NCBI GenBank assembly: GCA_021018815.1
Contig: JAITYX010000049.1
Span: 1 to 64,000, forward strand
Reading direction: 5' to 3'
Source of the DNA: Talinum fruticosum
Taxonomy: Eukaryota; Streptophyta; Magnoliopsida; Caryophyllales; Talinaceae
Length of the DNA: 64,000 bases
The notes beneath the pieces are model-generated. The model ran no database searches and was not told the origin of the DNA. It saw nothing but the letters and a program-made list of their open reading frames with translations. The position numbers and the translations under genes are program-made. Positions within the stretch are counted from its first letter, which is position 1; each line of letters opens with the position of its first letter. Of the stretch, positions 1 through 11,580 are shown in pieces.

Positions 1-1856
1 AATAAAACACTTGCAACCAAAGGGCTTAAAGTATGAGATGTTTGGCTTCTTCCCTTTATAGAGCTCGTAAGGTGTTTTCTTCAGAATGGGTCTTCCTCTA
101 ACGAACCCGAGTAACATTCCTTACTCGTGGTCCTTTTACGAGGAAGAAGGTGTTTCGAACCCAAATTTGAATGACTTTGGGTTTTGTCGATTCCGAGTCT
201 TCTTCTCGAGAACCGAGTCCGTGTCTCTTTCTTTTTGAAAACCTTTCCTTTTGAAACAGGAGAGAATGGTTTCTTTTTGTAAATAGTTCGGGCTTAGTCC
301 TCCCTTCATTTACGTGAATGGGACCGTGCTCAGCTTTCCCGAACTTTACGATTACGGAATCCTTTTTGAACAATTCCGAGTAGGAATTAGATTCTTCCTC
401 TTTGTTGAAACCAAGACCTTCTTTTCGAAAAGAGACACATTGTGATCCTAAGAGCATGTCAAGGTTCTTCGACCTTGAGTAAACTTTAAAACCAGATCTT
501 GAGACTCAGTGAGCTTCCCTTTTAGTTGCTTATTTTCTTTCTCGAGCAACTCGGACTCGGCCTCATTAGATTGAGCACTAGTCTTGAGTTCTCTCGAATG
601 AGAGTCTCAGCTTTTCTAATTCATTTTTCAAAGAAGTGCTCTCGAAGTGATTAACTCAAGTTGTTCTTTGAATTGAGAAGAATCGAATTGGACTTTTCTT
701 CCAAAGTAAAAATATACTTAGCTAAGTCAACTTTGGAGAACTTAAGAAAGTATTCGATTACCTCCCGAGGATTTGTTTCCTCATTGTCCGAGTCTCGAGT
801 CCGACTCTGTTCAGCTCTCGAATCGAAATTACCATCGGACATTTCGAGTCATCTCGAGTCCTCATCATCTTCTAATGAATCCTCATCGCTCCATGTTGCC
901 ATCATAGCTTTCTTCTTCTTTCTGTCCCTTTTCCTTTTTGGACAGGCCTTGACTATGTGGTCTTTGCTGCCACATTCGAAACAACCGGAATTCTTAGTCA
1001 AAGAAAATTTAGACGGGGAAGTAAACTTACCTTTCTCGTCTTTCTTATCTTTCTTGTAGAATTCTTCTTTTGACCTTTTGTCCCATCTTTTGTGCTTCAT
1101 CATTCTCTTGAAGCCTTTTGCAATGAGTGCCATGGGATCGTCTTCCGAGTCGAAGAGCTCGGATTTGCTTCTTTGGATTCCGAGGCTTTCAGTGCTAAGT
1201 TTCTTTTGGTACTGCCCTCAGCATCCTCTTCTTCTAGATGGATCTCATGAGTTAGAAGCTTTCCGATGAGCTTGTCCGGCTTTAAGAGTGAAAGGTTCTA
1301 AGCCTCCTCTATGGCAGTCACCTTCGGACCCCATCGTCTCTTGGGTAGGCTTCGAGAATTTTCCGGCACATTTCTTCATGGGAGATTTTCTTTCCCGGAG
1401 ATTTGAGATTATTGGTAATCTCAGTGAAGCGAATGAACATCTCGAGTAATGTTCTCCTCTGGCTCCATTTTGAAAAGCTCATATTTATGAAGATACTCGA
1501 CCGATCTTTGCTTGTCTTACCCGACTTGTACCTTCGTAGGTGTTGACTAAAGTATCCCACACCTCTTTAGCAGAGTCACATGCAGAGACTCGATTATATT
1601 CTTTCCGAGCTTATGGCGCACATAAGGATGTTCATTGCTTTGAAGTTCTTTCGAACTTCTTTGCTTCTCCTGGTGTGAACTCAGCCTTCGTCTTGGGAAT
1701 GATTCTGAATTCATCTGTCTTCATTGGAATGTAGTTTCCTTGTTGTATGATTTCCCATACCTCTTCATCATGATCCATAAGAAAACATTCCATGAGCTTC
1801 TTCCAAGTGCCCAAAGTTTGATCCTTTGAATTTTGGTGGCTCTGTTGGAAGATCAT
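1..1856 (-). pseudogene. Sirevirus-like Copia gag (5' part, broken)
   Basis: Reading down the minus strand from about 1856, pieces of a Copia gag polyprotein appear in order. The first has the start-proximal motif GTWKKLMECFL followed by EEVWEIIQQ (1632-1856). Next comes a helical gag segment with MFIRFTEITNNLK and CRKILEAYPR (about 1328-1490). A Lys-rich stretch then leads into a CCHC knuckle, CFECGSKDHIVKACP (about 940-985), with an acidic SDEDSLEDDED tail after it. The piece at 98-457 is the low-complexity spacer that precedes protease in this lineage. The pieces lie in different frames with stops between them, so the copy is inactive as written. It sits just downstream of the PBS and 5' LTR, and protease to integrase would lie left of the window. 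Copia gag is clear; the Sirevirus assignment rests on gag style and LTR length. Confidence 0.82.
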
Positions 1857-1933
1857 CCTTCGTCGAACTCTCCGGTGTTCCGAGCCATATGATCTTTAAA
1901 CCTTTGGATTGTTAGATCCTTTCCGAAAGGCTA

Positions 1934-1947
1934 GGCTCGATACCAAT
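1934..1947 (-). other. Primer binding site of the Sirevirus-like element
   Basis: Directly inside the LTR end the minus strand reads ATTGGTATCGAGCC. This matches the initiator-Met tRNA primer site typical of plant Copia elements (TGGTATCAGAGCC) except for one missing base at the CAG. It fixes both the LTR boundary and the element's orientation. Confidence 0.85.
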
Positions 1948-3526
1948 TGAAGGTTTGCTCTGGGAGAGTCCGAGTCACCCTAGAGGGGCGTTGAATAGGG
2001 TGATAGAAGTTTTTGTGGAAACTTTAGCTCTTCTGTCAAAAACAAGACAGAGACAAATTCTCGAGTCTATCAACAGGGTCGGAAAAGATTGGACTCGAAG
2101 GCTATTAAGCGAGAATGAGCAAGAGTCAGTAAAACTGTCCGAGTCTAGAATGAACTCGGAAAGATAACACTTAGAGATTACGTGGAAACCCTCCTGGGGC
2201 AGAAAACCACGGACCGTGCCAATCCAGCACACGAAGTCAAATTCACTATTTTGAGTCCACAAAATACCGTGAACCGATCGAACCCGAGTTGTTCCCTTAG
2301 ACAACTCTATACAAGTTTTCCTAGACTCGAAGTTACCTTATCCGATCTAGTACTTCCTAGCTGAGATAACCCTTACGAGTTAGGGACAACTAAGCTGAGT
2401 TAACCCTTACAACTTAGTCAAGGGACCTTACAGAGAATGTAAGAAAGAGTTTGTAACTGAGTACAAGACCTTACAACTCGAAAAGTAATGAATTACAGAG
2501 TGGGAGTTGTAAGTTGAAGATTGAAAGTAAATACAATAACTTTGATCAAGTATGTGTATTAGCAATATGTTCTGCAACCTTCAAGTCTTGTGAGATGGCT
2601 TCTATTTATAGATGACCAGGCAGAGTAGCCGTTATCTTCATCTGCGACCGAGAGTCCTCTCGTGACCGTTGATAGAAGCTTTCGAGTCACTCGAAAAGTA
2701 TCCGTTGTAATGTGAACGTTGGACAACGGTTTAACTCTCTTGGAAGTCCCAAAACCATTAGCGGTGTCTTGAAAGATAAGGTGGAAACCACCGTTAAGCT
2801 TGGCGTTCCAGTTTTCCAGATTTGGAAACAGAGCAGCTCGACACAATCTACTGGGACTGGAGCGAGAGAAGGTGAAGAGCCATGTCTCGCTGGTGATTTG
2901 ACGTTCGAAGCCGGTTACTTTTGTAGTTTGAAAAGTGTATCCTCGATTGAATAACCTACAAAAGTAAATCAATTTTGGTTCTCAAAGTATAAAATACTTT
3001 GGCCCAAGATTAGACACGAGATAATAAAATAATTACGATAAATAAACCAACTGATTATCCGAGTCGAAACGAAATGGAATTTTACGAGTCCAATATCCAT
3101 GATACTCAAAATTCCATCCGAGTTAGTCTAAGCAAAGAATCAAGTTCGATAAAGAATATCGGAGAGGATTAACTTGATATAGACTAAGCATGAAACAAGC
3201 TAAGAATACTGACTATAACAAAATAGGACTTATAACCACAAGTCGGATTCCGAGTGAGAAAAGACGAAATAATAGTCTATTCAATTTGCGATAAATCTGA
3301 GTGAAGTTGGACTCGGAACAAAGAGCCGGTTTTCGAGTCGACTACGGATAAGCAAGAAATATAATAAGTAAGAGTCTGTATCACTTAGAAAAGATACTAT
3401 TTTACTCGAAAGAAGTTTCGAGATACGAGAGAATGCCTTGGAATCAAAACTCGTAGGTATGAGATTGTTATACCTGATTCCTTTTATACAACTCGGAAAA
3501 GTATTGAGCGAGTGTCCGAGTCTTCG
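1948..3526 (-). mobile_element. 5' LTR of Sirevirus-like Copia element
   Basis: On the plus strand the LTR starts TGAAGGTTTGCTC beside the PBS and ends near CCGAGTCTTCG at 3526, where sister copies have CTTCA. Length is 1579 bp. It is alignable by eye with the copies at 6880-8418, 11581-13360 and 60657-62235. A TATA-like CTATTTATAG lies near 2603. Blocks such as TACGTGGAAACC and CACTATTTTGAGTCCACAAAATA are shared by all four copies. The ORFs inside it are not genes. Confidence 0.85.
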
Positions 3527-6500
3527 AAAAAATTATCACAAATTATTTAAACAATGAAATGCAACTCCTAAATGCCCAAAATACCTTATTAAAAAATTAT
3601 TTTTGTCTACAATTTATCAATGACTACCCCATTTTTTTCTTAGCACATTACATCACTAAGTTTAATGGATGACATATCTATACAAACTAGTATTTCTTAT
3701 GTGGATGACATAACACTTATAACACGGCTAAATATGACTATATTACCACCTATTTCACCATTAATATTCCATTTCAATAAGTCTATTTCTAATAACTAAA
3801 TAGTTAACCATACTCATTACAAATTTAGGCCCTACATTTGAGTCGCTGCTTATGAAAGGTACTGGAATATAAGAGGAGGATAATTGCTATCCGTAGTGAA
3901 AGTTGGAACCCAAAACTATTTATTGTACCCTCTTTGATGGTCAAGACTTGACTAGCTCATAAGATATATTGAGTTTTCAAGATGGTGGATAACGTCTTAT
4001 ATCAGCTTCCAAGAAAATAAGTTATGCTCAGTAGATCATATGAATGACTCAATACAATATATATGAAATGGTTTCCAAGCTTAACTTCATCCTATAGAGA
4101 GAAGATGACTCATGGTTTTGTTAAGATGATTAATAAAGTTGCAATATATTATAATGATGTATGAAAATCCGTGAGAAGTAGAAATCTTTCTTTTTGAGAA
4201 GGGAGAATTTCCATGGAAGGGATAATAGAGTCTTATGCTTTTGTACTCGTAAATTTCTTGTAGATTGAGATTTTGCTATAAAATATGAATGCAGTTAAAT
4301 AATATGCATATGTGAAGAAAATAAGGGTAGAATGGTTGGTAGAAGAAGTAAAATCAAGTGCTATGCTTTTTAGTTTATAAGTGAATATGAAGTATTGTTA
4401 TAAATTATAAATCACGTCAAAGAGTGACTCCATGAACTTAGTGCCCAAATTAAAATTAGAGAAAAAGGAGACAATGAGTCCTGCGCTTGTTAATATCATG
4501 ATATAGGATGTTACAACCATCAAACTTAAATGTGATTTTGAGGCTCATTTTTATTCCAATAAACTGTAAAGAAAAAAAAATTCAAATGAAAAAAATGAGA
4601 AGAAAGTAAAAAATGTAAAGAAAAAAGTAACTTTTCAATAGGCAAAAATAAAAAAAAAAGGCAAAAAAGTAAGAAATTCTTTCTATTAACAGCCCTTTTG
4701 CATTCACATCTCTCGTTCCTTTCTTTCTCTCTCTCTATGCCATGAATCTCCTTGTTCGAAGCCTAATTCTCAAAATTTTCCCACCAAATCATCCCAATTC
4801 TATGTAAATTATTCTAATTTCTTCAAATTCATCAAAACTATCAGATTCATTTCATCAAATCTCCTCAAATTTAGCCTTCCTTGATAGTGGGAGCATGAAA
4901 GCTGCTTCATTGGTGTCTTGTAAGTCCATGAGAGACAGAGAGGGAGAGGGGGAGAGGGAGAGAGATATGGAGGCCGGAAATCGATGCATCTGTGTTGGAG
5001 CAAGGTATTTGGTTGGTTGTTAATTTTGAGAGGGAGAAAGAAGCAAACAGTGAAGAAGCGATATGTTTGTTGTGATTGATGTTAGGAAAATATTCCTTAA
5101 ACTTTGGTTATGTTTTTGGAAAAAAATAAAAGTATCTAAAATCACCATATTTTCCGCCAATTTTTCACAATATTGTTTTTTTTTGTATTTTCTGTAAATC
5201 AAACCTAAAAAAATTGTTATTTTTTAGAATTTTTTCTTTTTATCTAATTTTCAAGAATCAAATAAAATTTATTGGAGGAAAATTATAATAAACTCCTCGG
5301 AGTACAACTTATTCGGTACTCGATCCAAATTTAAAGCTTATTAAAATAGAATATTTCCTTAAATTAAAAATATTTCGGTACTCGATCCAAATTTAAAGCT
5401 TATTAAAATAGAATATTTCCTTAAATTAAAAATATTTTGCTATTGATGGATTGGTGGCAAGGTTTTATTGTTTCCCGTGACAGGTCAAATGTTCAATTTC
5501 TGAAAATTGCATTGTTTGCTTTTTGTCTTTTTCTTTTAATCTTTTTTGCACAAGAACATAAAAAAATATAAAGATCTTTCTAACTACCTTATAATCCTTT
5601 TTAGTGTTAAATTTTTTTATGATTTATTTTATCCAAATAACTAAGTTTGATTTATAGTGGATGCCGACCCAGTAAAAAATACAATGCATTGATTTTTATT
5701 TTAAAAAAGACATTAATAAATTTTTCTTGGGATTTTTCAACCAAATTTTTTAAGGTTTTTTTGTGACATTTGTTACATATGTCATATTTGATAATAATAT
5801 AAATATATTATAATCAATTATTTAACAAAAAAGGAAGATAAAAATCATAGTCAACACTGAATGCATATGGTGTATGTCATATTGTGTTTGATGCGCATCA
5901 CGTTTAGTGTACTTCATGACGATGTTTGAATTGTATTTAGTGAGCATTAGTATTATGTTTTATATCTGTCCATACATAATTTTATATTTCTTGAGCATTA
6001 TTTTTATATTGTGTGAATATTCATATAATATTTATTGAGTTTTTACAACTTGTAAGGGTTTTTTGTTGGTAAATTTTAATAAGTTAGATATTTTAATTAT
6101 TTTTTTCATTGTGAGTGCATAGAAAATAAGAATTTACTTACAATTTGCTTAGTTATAATACCAAGCACCCAAAATATATAGATTATAAGCAAAAGTATAT
6201 GGTGTGCATCAATACATCAGTATCATGTTTGATATGCATCAATTATATATGTAGCATGATAAATTTTTTAATTATATTTCTTTTTTGTGAACAAGTGTAA
6301 AAAAAATGAGCTTATAATTCACTTAATTTTTTGTAAATACCGTGTATAAAGAAATATATGATGTGTATCATTATTATATTTTAATACAAAAAGAAGACAT
6401 ATAAACTAAAACCAATAAAGACATTAACTTCCAATATATATAGTGAACTTCTACTCTATATATATTCAAGATGATATAAATAAAAATTATAAACAACAGT

Positions 6501-6879
6501 AATGATAATAAAAAAGAAGATAGAGAAACAAACCAAAACATCTAAAATATATAGCATAAGTAAACTATATGATATGCGTCATTATTATGATTGACGTGCT
6601 TTAGTATAATGCTTGGAGTAGGAATTTTTTTGGTTGAATCTTTACTTTTAGGTGTTCAATATAAGAACTCTTATTTGGATATGGAGTAAGGCAGTGTAGA
6701 TGAGAGTAAAGGAGAGTAAATGCTCCTCTCCACCATTGTCTGGGAGTAAAAATAGGAGCGTTAAGGGAAGGAGGGAGGAGTTACTCTTACTCATGCTTAT
6801 TTTCTTCACTCTCGTTTTTCTTACTCCTCAAAATAGAGTGTAAGGAGTAGTAAGAGTACAATTTTACTTATTAGACCCT
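3527..6879. other. AT-rich non-genic region
   Basis: I see no credible gene here. It holds poly-A/T runs, CT- and GA-rich stretches (about 4720-4740 and 4930-4970), a perfect 62-bp tandem duplication and a loosely recurring motif like TGATATGCATCA (near 5890, 6225, 6360 and 6570). A purine-rich block with self-complementary ACTC/GAGT stretches lies at about 6690-6860. The short ORFs near 4809-5202 lie over simple sequence and look spurious. Confidence 0.6.
5314..5437. repeat. Perfect 62-bp tandem duplication
   Basis: Two identical 62-bp units, 5314-5375 and 5376-5437, each starting CGGTACTCGATCCAAATTTA and ending AATATTT. I saw no differences between them, which implies a recent slippage or duplication event, or an assembly stutter. 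Confidence 0.9.
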
Positions 6880-8418
6880 TGAAGGTTTGCTCTTGGAGAG
6901 ACTAAGTCATCCTAGAGGGAGAGTGAATAGGGTGATGAGGAAATTTAAGCAAGTAATGGAAGAATAAAGCTGGAGATGACTCGAGGAGAGTCCGAGTCTA
7001 GATTGGACTCATAAAAGTGCTAACTCAGAAAGTTACGTGGAAACCATCCTGGGGCGAAAACCACGGACGAGTGCTAGTCCAAGCACCAAGTCAAATCCAC
7101 TATTTTGAATCCACAAAATACAGTAGAAAGACTCAACCAGAATTGCTCCCTTAGACAATTCCTTACAAGATTTTCCTAGACTCGAAGTTACCTTATCCGA
7201 TCTAATACTTCCTAATTGAGGTAACCTTTACAGTTAGGGACAATTGAGCTGAGTTAACCCTTACAGCTCGGTCAAGGAACCTTACTCGAAAGTAAGAATG
7301 AGTGTTTGTAAACCGATTACAAGACCTTACATCTCGGAAAGATATTAAGTACAGAGTTGGAGTTGTAAGTAGAAGATTGAGTATGAATACAATGACTTTT
7401 TGCTTAAGTATGTGTATTGACGAGTTGGTTCAGCAATCTTCAAGTCTTGAGAGTTGGCTTGTATTTATAGATAACCAAGCGGATTAGCTGTTGTGACTAT
7501 CTTCCGACTAGAAGTCCTTTGTGACCGTTACAATGGATTTTCTTAGTCACTCAAAAATATCCGTTGAGATGTGAACGTTGGGCAACGGCTCTTGACTTCT
7601 TTGGAAGTCTCAATCCACTGTTGGTGTCCGAAAAGTAGGGTGGAAACCACGGTTGAGCTTAGTTTAGCGGATTTCCAGTTTTGGAAACAGACAACCCTAA
7701 CACAGTAGTCTAGGCGTTGGTCGGAGGTGGAAAAAGCCTTGTCTCGCTAGTGATTTGACGTTTTGAAGCCGGTTACTTTTGTAATTCAAAAAGTATGATA
7801 GCCTCGTTTGAATAACCTTCAAAAGTAAATCAATTTGGTTCTCAAAGTATAAAATACTTTGGTCCAAAATTAGACACGGATAATAATTGTAATTAAGATA
7901 ATTAAGTGCATAATTATCCGAGTCGAAAGAAATGAAATTTTCTAAGTCTAATATTCATTATACACAAATTCTATCCTGAGTCAATCTAGAAGCAAAGCAA
8001 GTCGGATAAATAACATCGAGTGGAAAGACTTAATCTAGACTGCCAATGTTCAAACCAAGCATGTTGACTTAGAAATATGAATTAACACAGTAATTCACTC
8101 AAACTTAGATCATGAAGTTAGAACCGAGTTTATTCAAAATAGAACCAGTGTTTGAACATGTAACATATTCGAGTGTTGTCCGAGTGACTCAGAACCGTAT
8201 GTGAAATAATAAACAGAAATATGCATTCCGAGTCAGTCATAATCGAAAGAGAATATATATGATAGATTCTGTAACACTCATAAAAGATGTTATATCACTC
8301 GAAAAGTCTGTTAAAACATATAAAATGACTTTTAATTAAAACCTTATGAGAGATGGAGTCTTATACCCGATCCCTTAACGGAACTTAGAATGATACACAT
8401 GTAAGGTCCGAGTCTTCA
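6880..8418 (-). mobile_element. 3' LTR of a second Sirevirus-like element
   Basis: Same LTR family as 1948-3526. The plus strand starts TGAAGGTTTGCTCTTGGAGAG and ends CCGAGTCTTCA at 8418, 1539 bp. On the minus strand it is preceded by a polypurine tract, so it is the 3' LTR of a minus-strand element whose internal DNA continues to higher coordinates. The PBS side at 6879 lacks the CCAAT/GATACC signature, consistent with an outer end. Confidence 0.82.
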
Positions 8419-8432
8419 ATCTCCCCTTTTTG
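8419..8432 (-). other. Polypurine tract of Sirevirus-like element
   Basis: On the minus strand AAAAAGGGGAGAT lies immediately before the LTR start TGAAGACTCGG. This is the plus-strand priming site expected just upstream of a 3' LTR. Confidence 0.75.
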
Positions 8433-9488
8433 ATGAAAGGCATTCCATACTTAGACGTAAACTTTGTTAGTGATATAGATCTGATTTTTCATCCTTTCTC
8501 AAGGAATAAGTCAAAAAAAACATGATAGAATTGTGTAGCGAAAATATAGTGAATGAAACTTATATTCTATCGGAGCGGATAAGCTGAGATTGCATAAAAA
8601 GAGCTGAAGTATTAGAGAAAAAAATATAACCGAGCATCGAGCAATGATAGATATAGTTTTCGAATCGAGCAAAGAAAAAAATAATGAGCAAGAAATTAAA
8701 ACTCGAAATAGTGCAACTCGGAAGGCGAGATAGCAATTATTAATGAAATGCATTATAATTAAAGAGTTTACACAAAAGAGGGTAAGAGAAACTTCCCTAA
8801 ACAAGACAACAAATTTTTCTAACTATTCTCCCCTTGCCTTTCAAGCAAAAACAAAAAGAGGAAGAATGTATCAAGTAGATACAGATTTGATGTCCGGACA
8901 AAAAAATTAAAAAACGGAAAAAAAAAATTAAGATGGAGGAGTCTCGAGTCGAGGTAGGGGACGAGCAGGGCGCCTTCGCCGATAAGATCCGGAAGATGTT
9001 GACGAGCGAGGCGGAGGCAACACCGGATCTTTGGAATGGGCTCAGCTCCGAGTGGCCGACCCGTAACTAGGTTGTCCAGAGGCTCATCCTCCCGGAACTC
9101 GGGTGACGGAGGGGTGTGCTTAGGTTGACCAGCCGCTGACCGACCATGGTTAGTAGGGTTTTCTTACACACTCGGACTACTATCCGAGCTGATCACTTCG
9201 GTTGAGGTTCTGGAGCACTTGGGCCCTTTGCTACTCGCTGCGCCTTGTTCTTCTTCTTGCTCCCTTGCCTCAGCCCGCAGCTCCTCTTCTTCTCCTTCTT
9301 CTTCACCTCCCTCTTCCGAGGATGATTTGGCCGGACTCGAGGATTCTTCAAAGTGTTTGAGTCGATCGGATCCCGAGCCGCCTTGGATCGCCTCTCTTGA
9401 AGGAGCTCGATTAGCTCCCTTTGCTCCTTAACCAGGGCCTTCATCTCGAGAAGCACATCTTGCTGCTCTCGAATTTGGGATTGGGCGG
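8433..9488 (-). pseudogene. 3' internal region of Sirevirus-like element with coiled-coil ORF
   Basis: Minus-strand sequence upstream of the PPT. The clearest coding trace, 9193-9456, has a coiled-coil-like run (EMKALVKEQRELIELLQERR) followed by a basic, Pro-containing tail. In the adjacent frame the same DNA reads as a Glu-rich stretch (SSSEEGGEEEGEEEE), so a frameshift near the ELLQERR codons is likely. The position between pol and the 3' LTR is where sireviruses can carry an extra, sometimes env-like, ORF, but no env hallmark is visible. The element is cut at 9489 by another LTR. Confidence 0.45.
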
Positions 9489-11580
9489 TGTAACACTCCG
9501 AAACTTAATCATAATTAATTTTGCATTTTATCGTCTTAATATTGTTTAAGAGTAGTGACTCGCGCGCAATATGAAACCGAAATAAAAGGTGCAAACAAAT
9601 TTGATAATCATGAATAACGACGGGTAATTCATACAAATTTACAATTGTACAACAGAATGTATATATGTTTGAATAATGTAAAAATTTTATAACCCGAACA
9701 AATTAAAATAACAAGCAAAAACAAAATAAAACAAAATAATATATATGTAATATTTTAATTATAATAGCAAATATAATTTAGTCAAACGTGTAGTTATACA
9801 CTTAACTATGTGGTAATGGAAATAATAAAAATAAAAATAAAAAGATAGATGATATTTAAAAAAAAAAAGAAAAAAAAGGGGGAAAGCAAGTGGCTAGAAG
9901 TATCGGGAGAAGTCGAGTAAAGGGCAAGCTTAATATATCCTTCTTCAATCCTCCTCTCACATTTTTCTTCCCCACTCTCCCCTTGCCACTGCCGGCCACT
10001 CGCCACTGCCGGCCAAGCCTCGCCGGCCCTACCACCGGCGCCCATGGCCGCCACCCTGCTGCCTCCTTTCTCTCTCCTCATTGTTGTGTTCTGCGCCAGC
10101 GCAGCCTCGCCCGTGCTGCTGCCGCCACCGGCCATCGATCGCCGACCTCATCCGCCGCCAGCAGCTGCCGCCGGCGCCTCGGCCACCCCCGTTACCTCTA
10201 TCGCATCCCTTTCTCTCTTTCACTCGTTTTGCGCTAAACAGGGCTGCTTTGCCCTCTACTGCTGCTGCTCGGGACTGGTTGGTGCCACCGTCCCCAGCCG
10301 CCGCCGCACTCGAAACCGGTGATCATTGCTTTCCACTGCCGCCCAACAACCCAGGTTTCCACCACCGAGCCACCACCGTTCAATTCCACCTCTAACTCAT
10401 TTTGAGGTATATCTCCGATCCTTAATTTCTAAGCAAATTTTATTATAAACTCATATTGTAATTGAATAAGTAGACAAATAAATGTGAGTTTTAAATTGGT
10501 TGTGGTGGATTTGGATGAACTTGGGGAGTAATTGAAATATGGATATGTGAAATTGGATTTAGGGTTTCTTATGTATTAAATTAGTATTGAAAATTAATTT
10601 GGGATTATTTATAATTGTGAATGTGCATGTTAAACTTCGATATAAGTATGTATGAATTATTTGGTTGTGGAAGAATTGGAGGAAAGATATTGAGGATGAT
10701 TGAAGTATGAGTATGTATACATTGTTGTGGGTTGATTTTAAGGACGTGTAATTGGAGATTGATGGAGGATTGAATTTATTTATTTGTATGTTTGCTAAAC
10801 TTGAGTAAATTAACGTAATTGAGTCTTGGTTTAATTGTACAAGTGCGAATTAATTTGAAATGTAGAGAGTGAATGGGAAGATAGATATATGATCATGGAA
10901 AAGTGATTAAAAGTTAGGTTATGTTAAGCTTGATTAAAAAAATAATAATAAAAAAATTTAAAAAAATGAAATTGGATTATACTTGGGAACTTTATTGAAA
11001 TTGATAGAGACTTTGGTGAAGTTAGTAATTTGGTGATAATAAGTGATATGGTGGTGAAAGGACAAGAATAATTCAATGTGCAATGATCTTTGTGAGAATT
11101 CGACAAATTACTTAGAATGAGACTTGGCTTGAAAGGAAAATTCGAATGTTGGATTGAGTAGGAGGAGGAGGGGGAAAAGAAATTTACACAATTAAAGGAA
11201 GTTAGAAATTCAAATGAATTTGGGTAGTAAGTGGGGAATTAGAGGAAGTCAAATGTGAAAAGTTTGCATAAATAGAGAGTAGCTATTGAGTTTATTAATG
11301 TATAAATCAAATTACTTCCTGAAAACAGAAAATCGATGGAAATGGACATGATCGAAGGAAATAACGAAAAACAATACTCGAAGGAAAATGATCAACTACC
11401 TCGAGTACGTTATTGTCTACACTTTTCAAGATATTTAAATGTTAACACGTCGAAATATTAATGAGTTTCACTATTTTATCTACGATACGCTAAATCATTA
11501 ACCGATTATTGGTACTACTCATAAAGGAATTAATCGTACGGAGCCATCTCCCGATAATCGGGATTTTTATGATTAAATTG
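9489..11580 (+). mobile_element. Chromovirus-type (Gypsy) LTR, truncated
   Basis: Starts TGTAACACTCCGAAACTT, the form of Tekay/Del-type chromovirus LTRs, abutting Sirevirus internal DNA. It holds a GC-rich, CCG-repeat block (about 9890-10400) followed by AT-rich DNA. No matching GTGTTACA end was found before a solo Sirevirus LTR begins at 11581, so the right end is missing or displaced. The proline/alanine-rich ORFs over 9890-10395 are frames of the GC-rich block and are not called as genes. Confidence 0.5.

Noticed and set aside
98..457. Called as an independent gene
   Set aside because: Its frame and position fit the spacer between gag and protease of the Sirevirus-like element.
9890..10395. 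Long plus and minus ORFs including one starting MAATLLPPFSLL that looks like a signal peptide
   Set aside because: It overlaps other frames of the same CCG-rich block inside an LTR-like element and has no homologous domain. The hydrophobic N-terminus is a composition effect.
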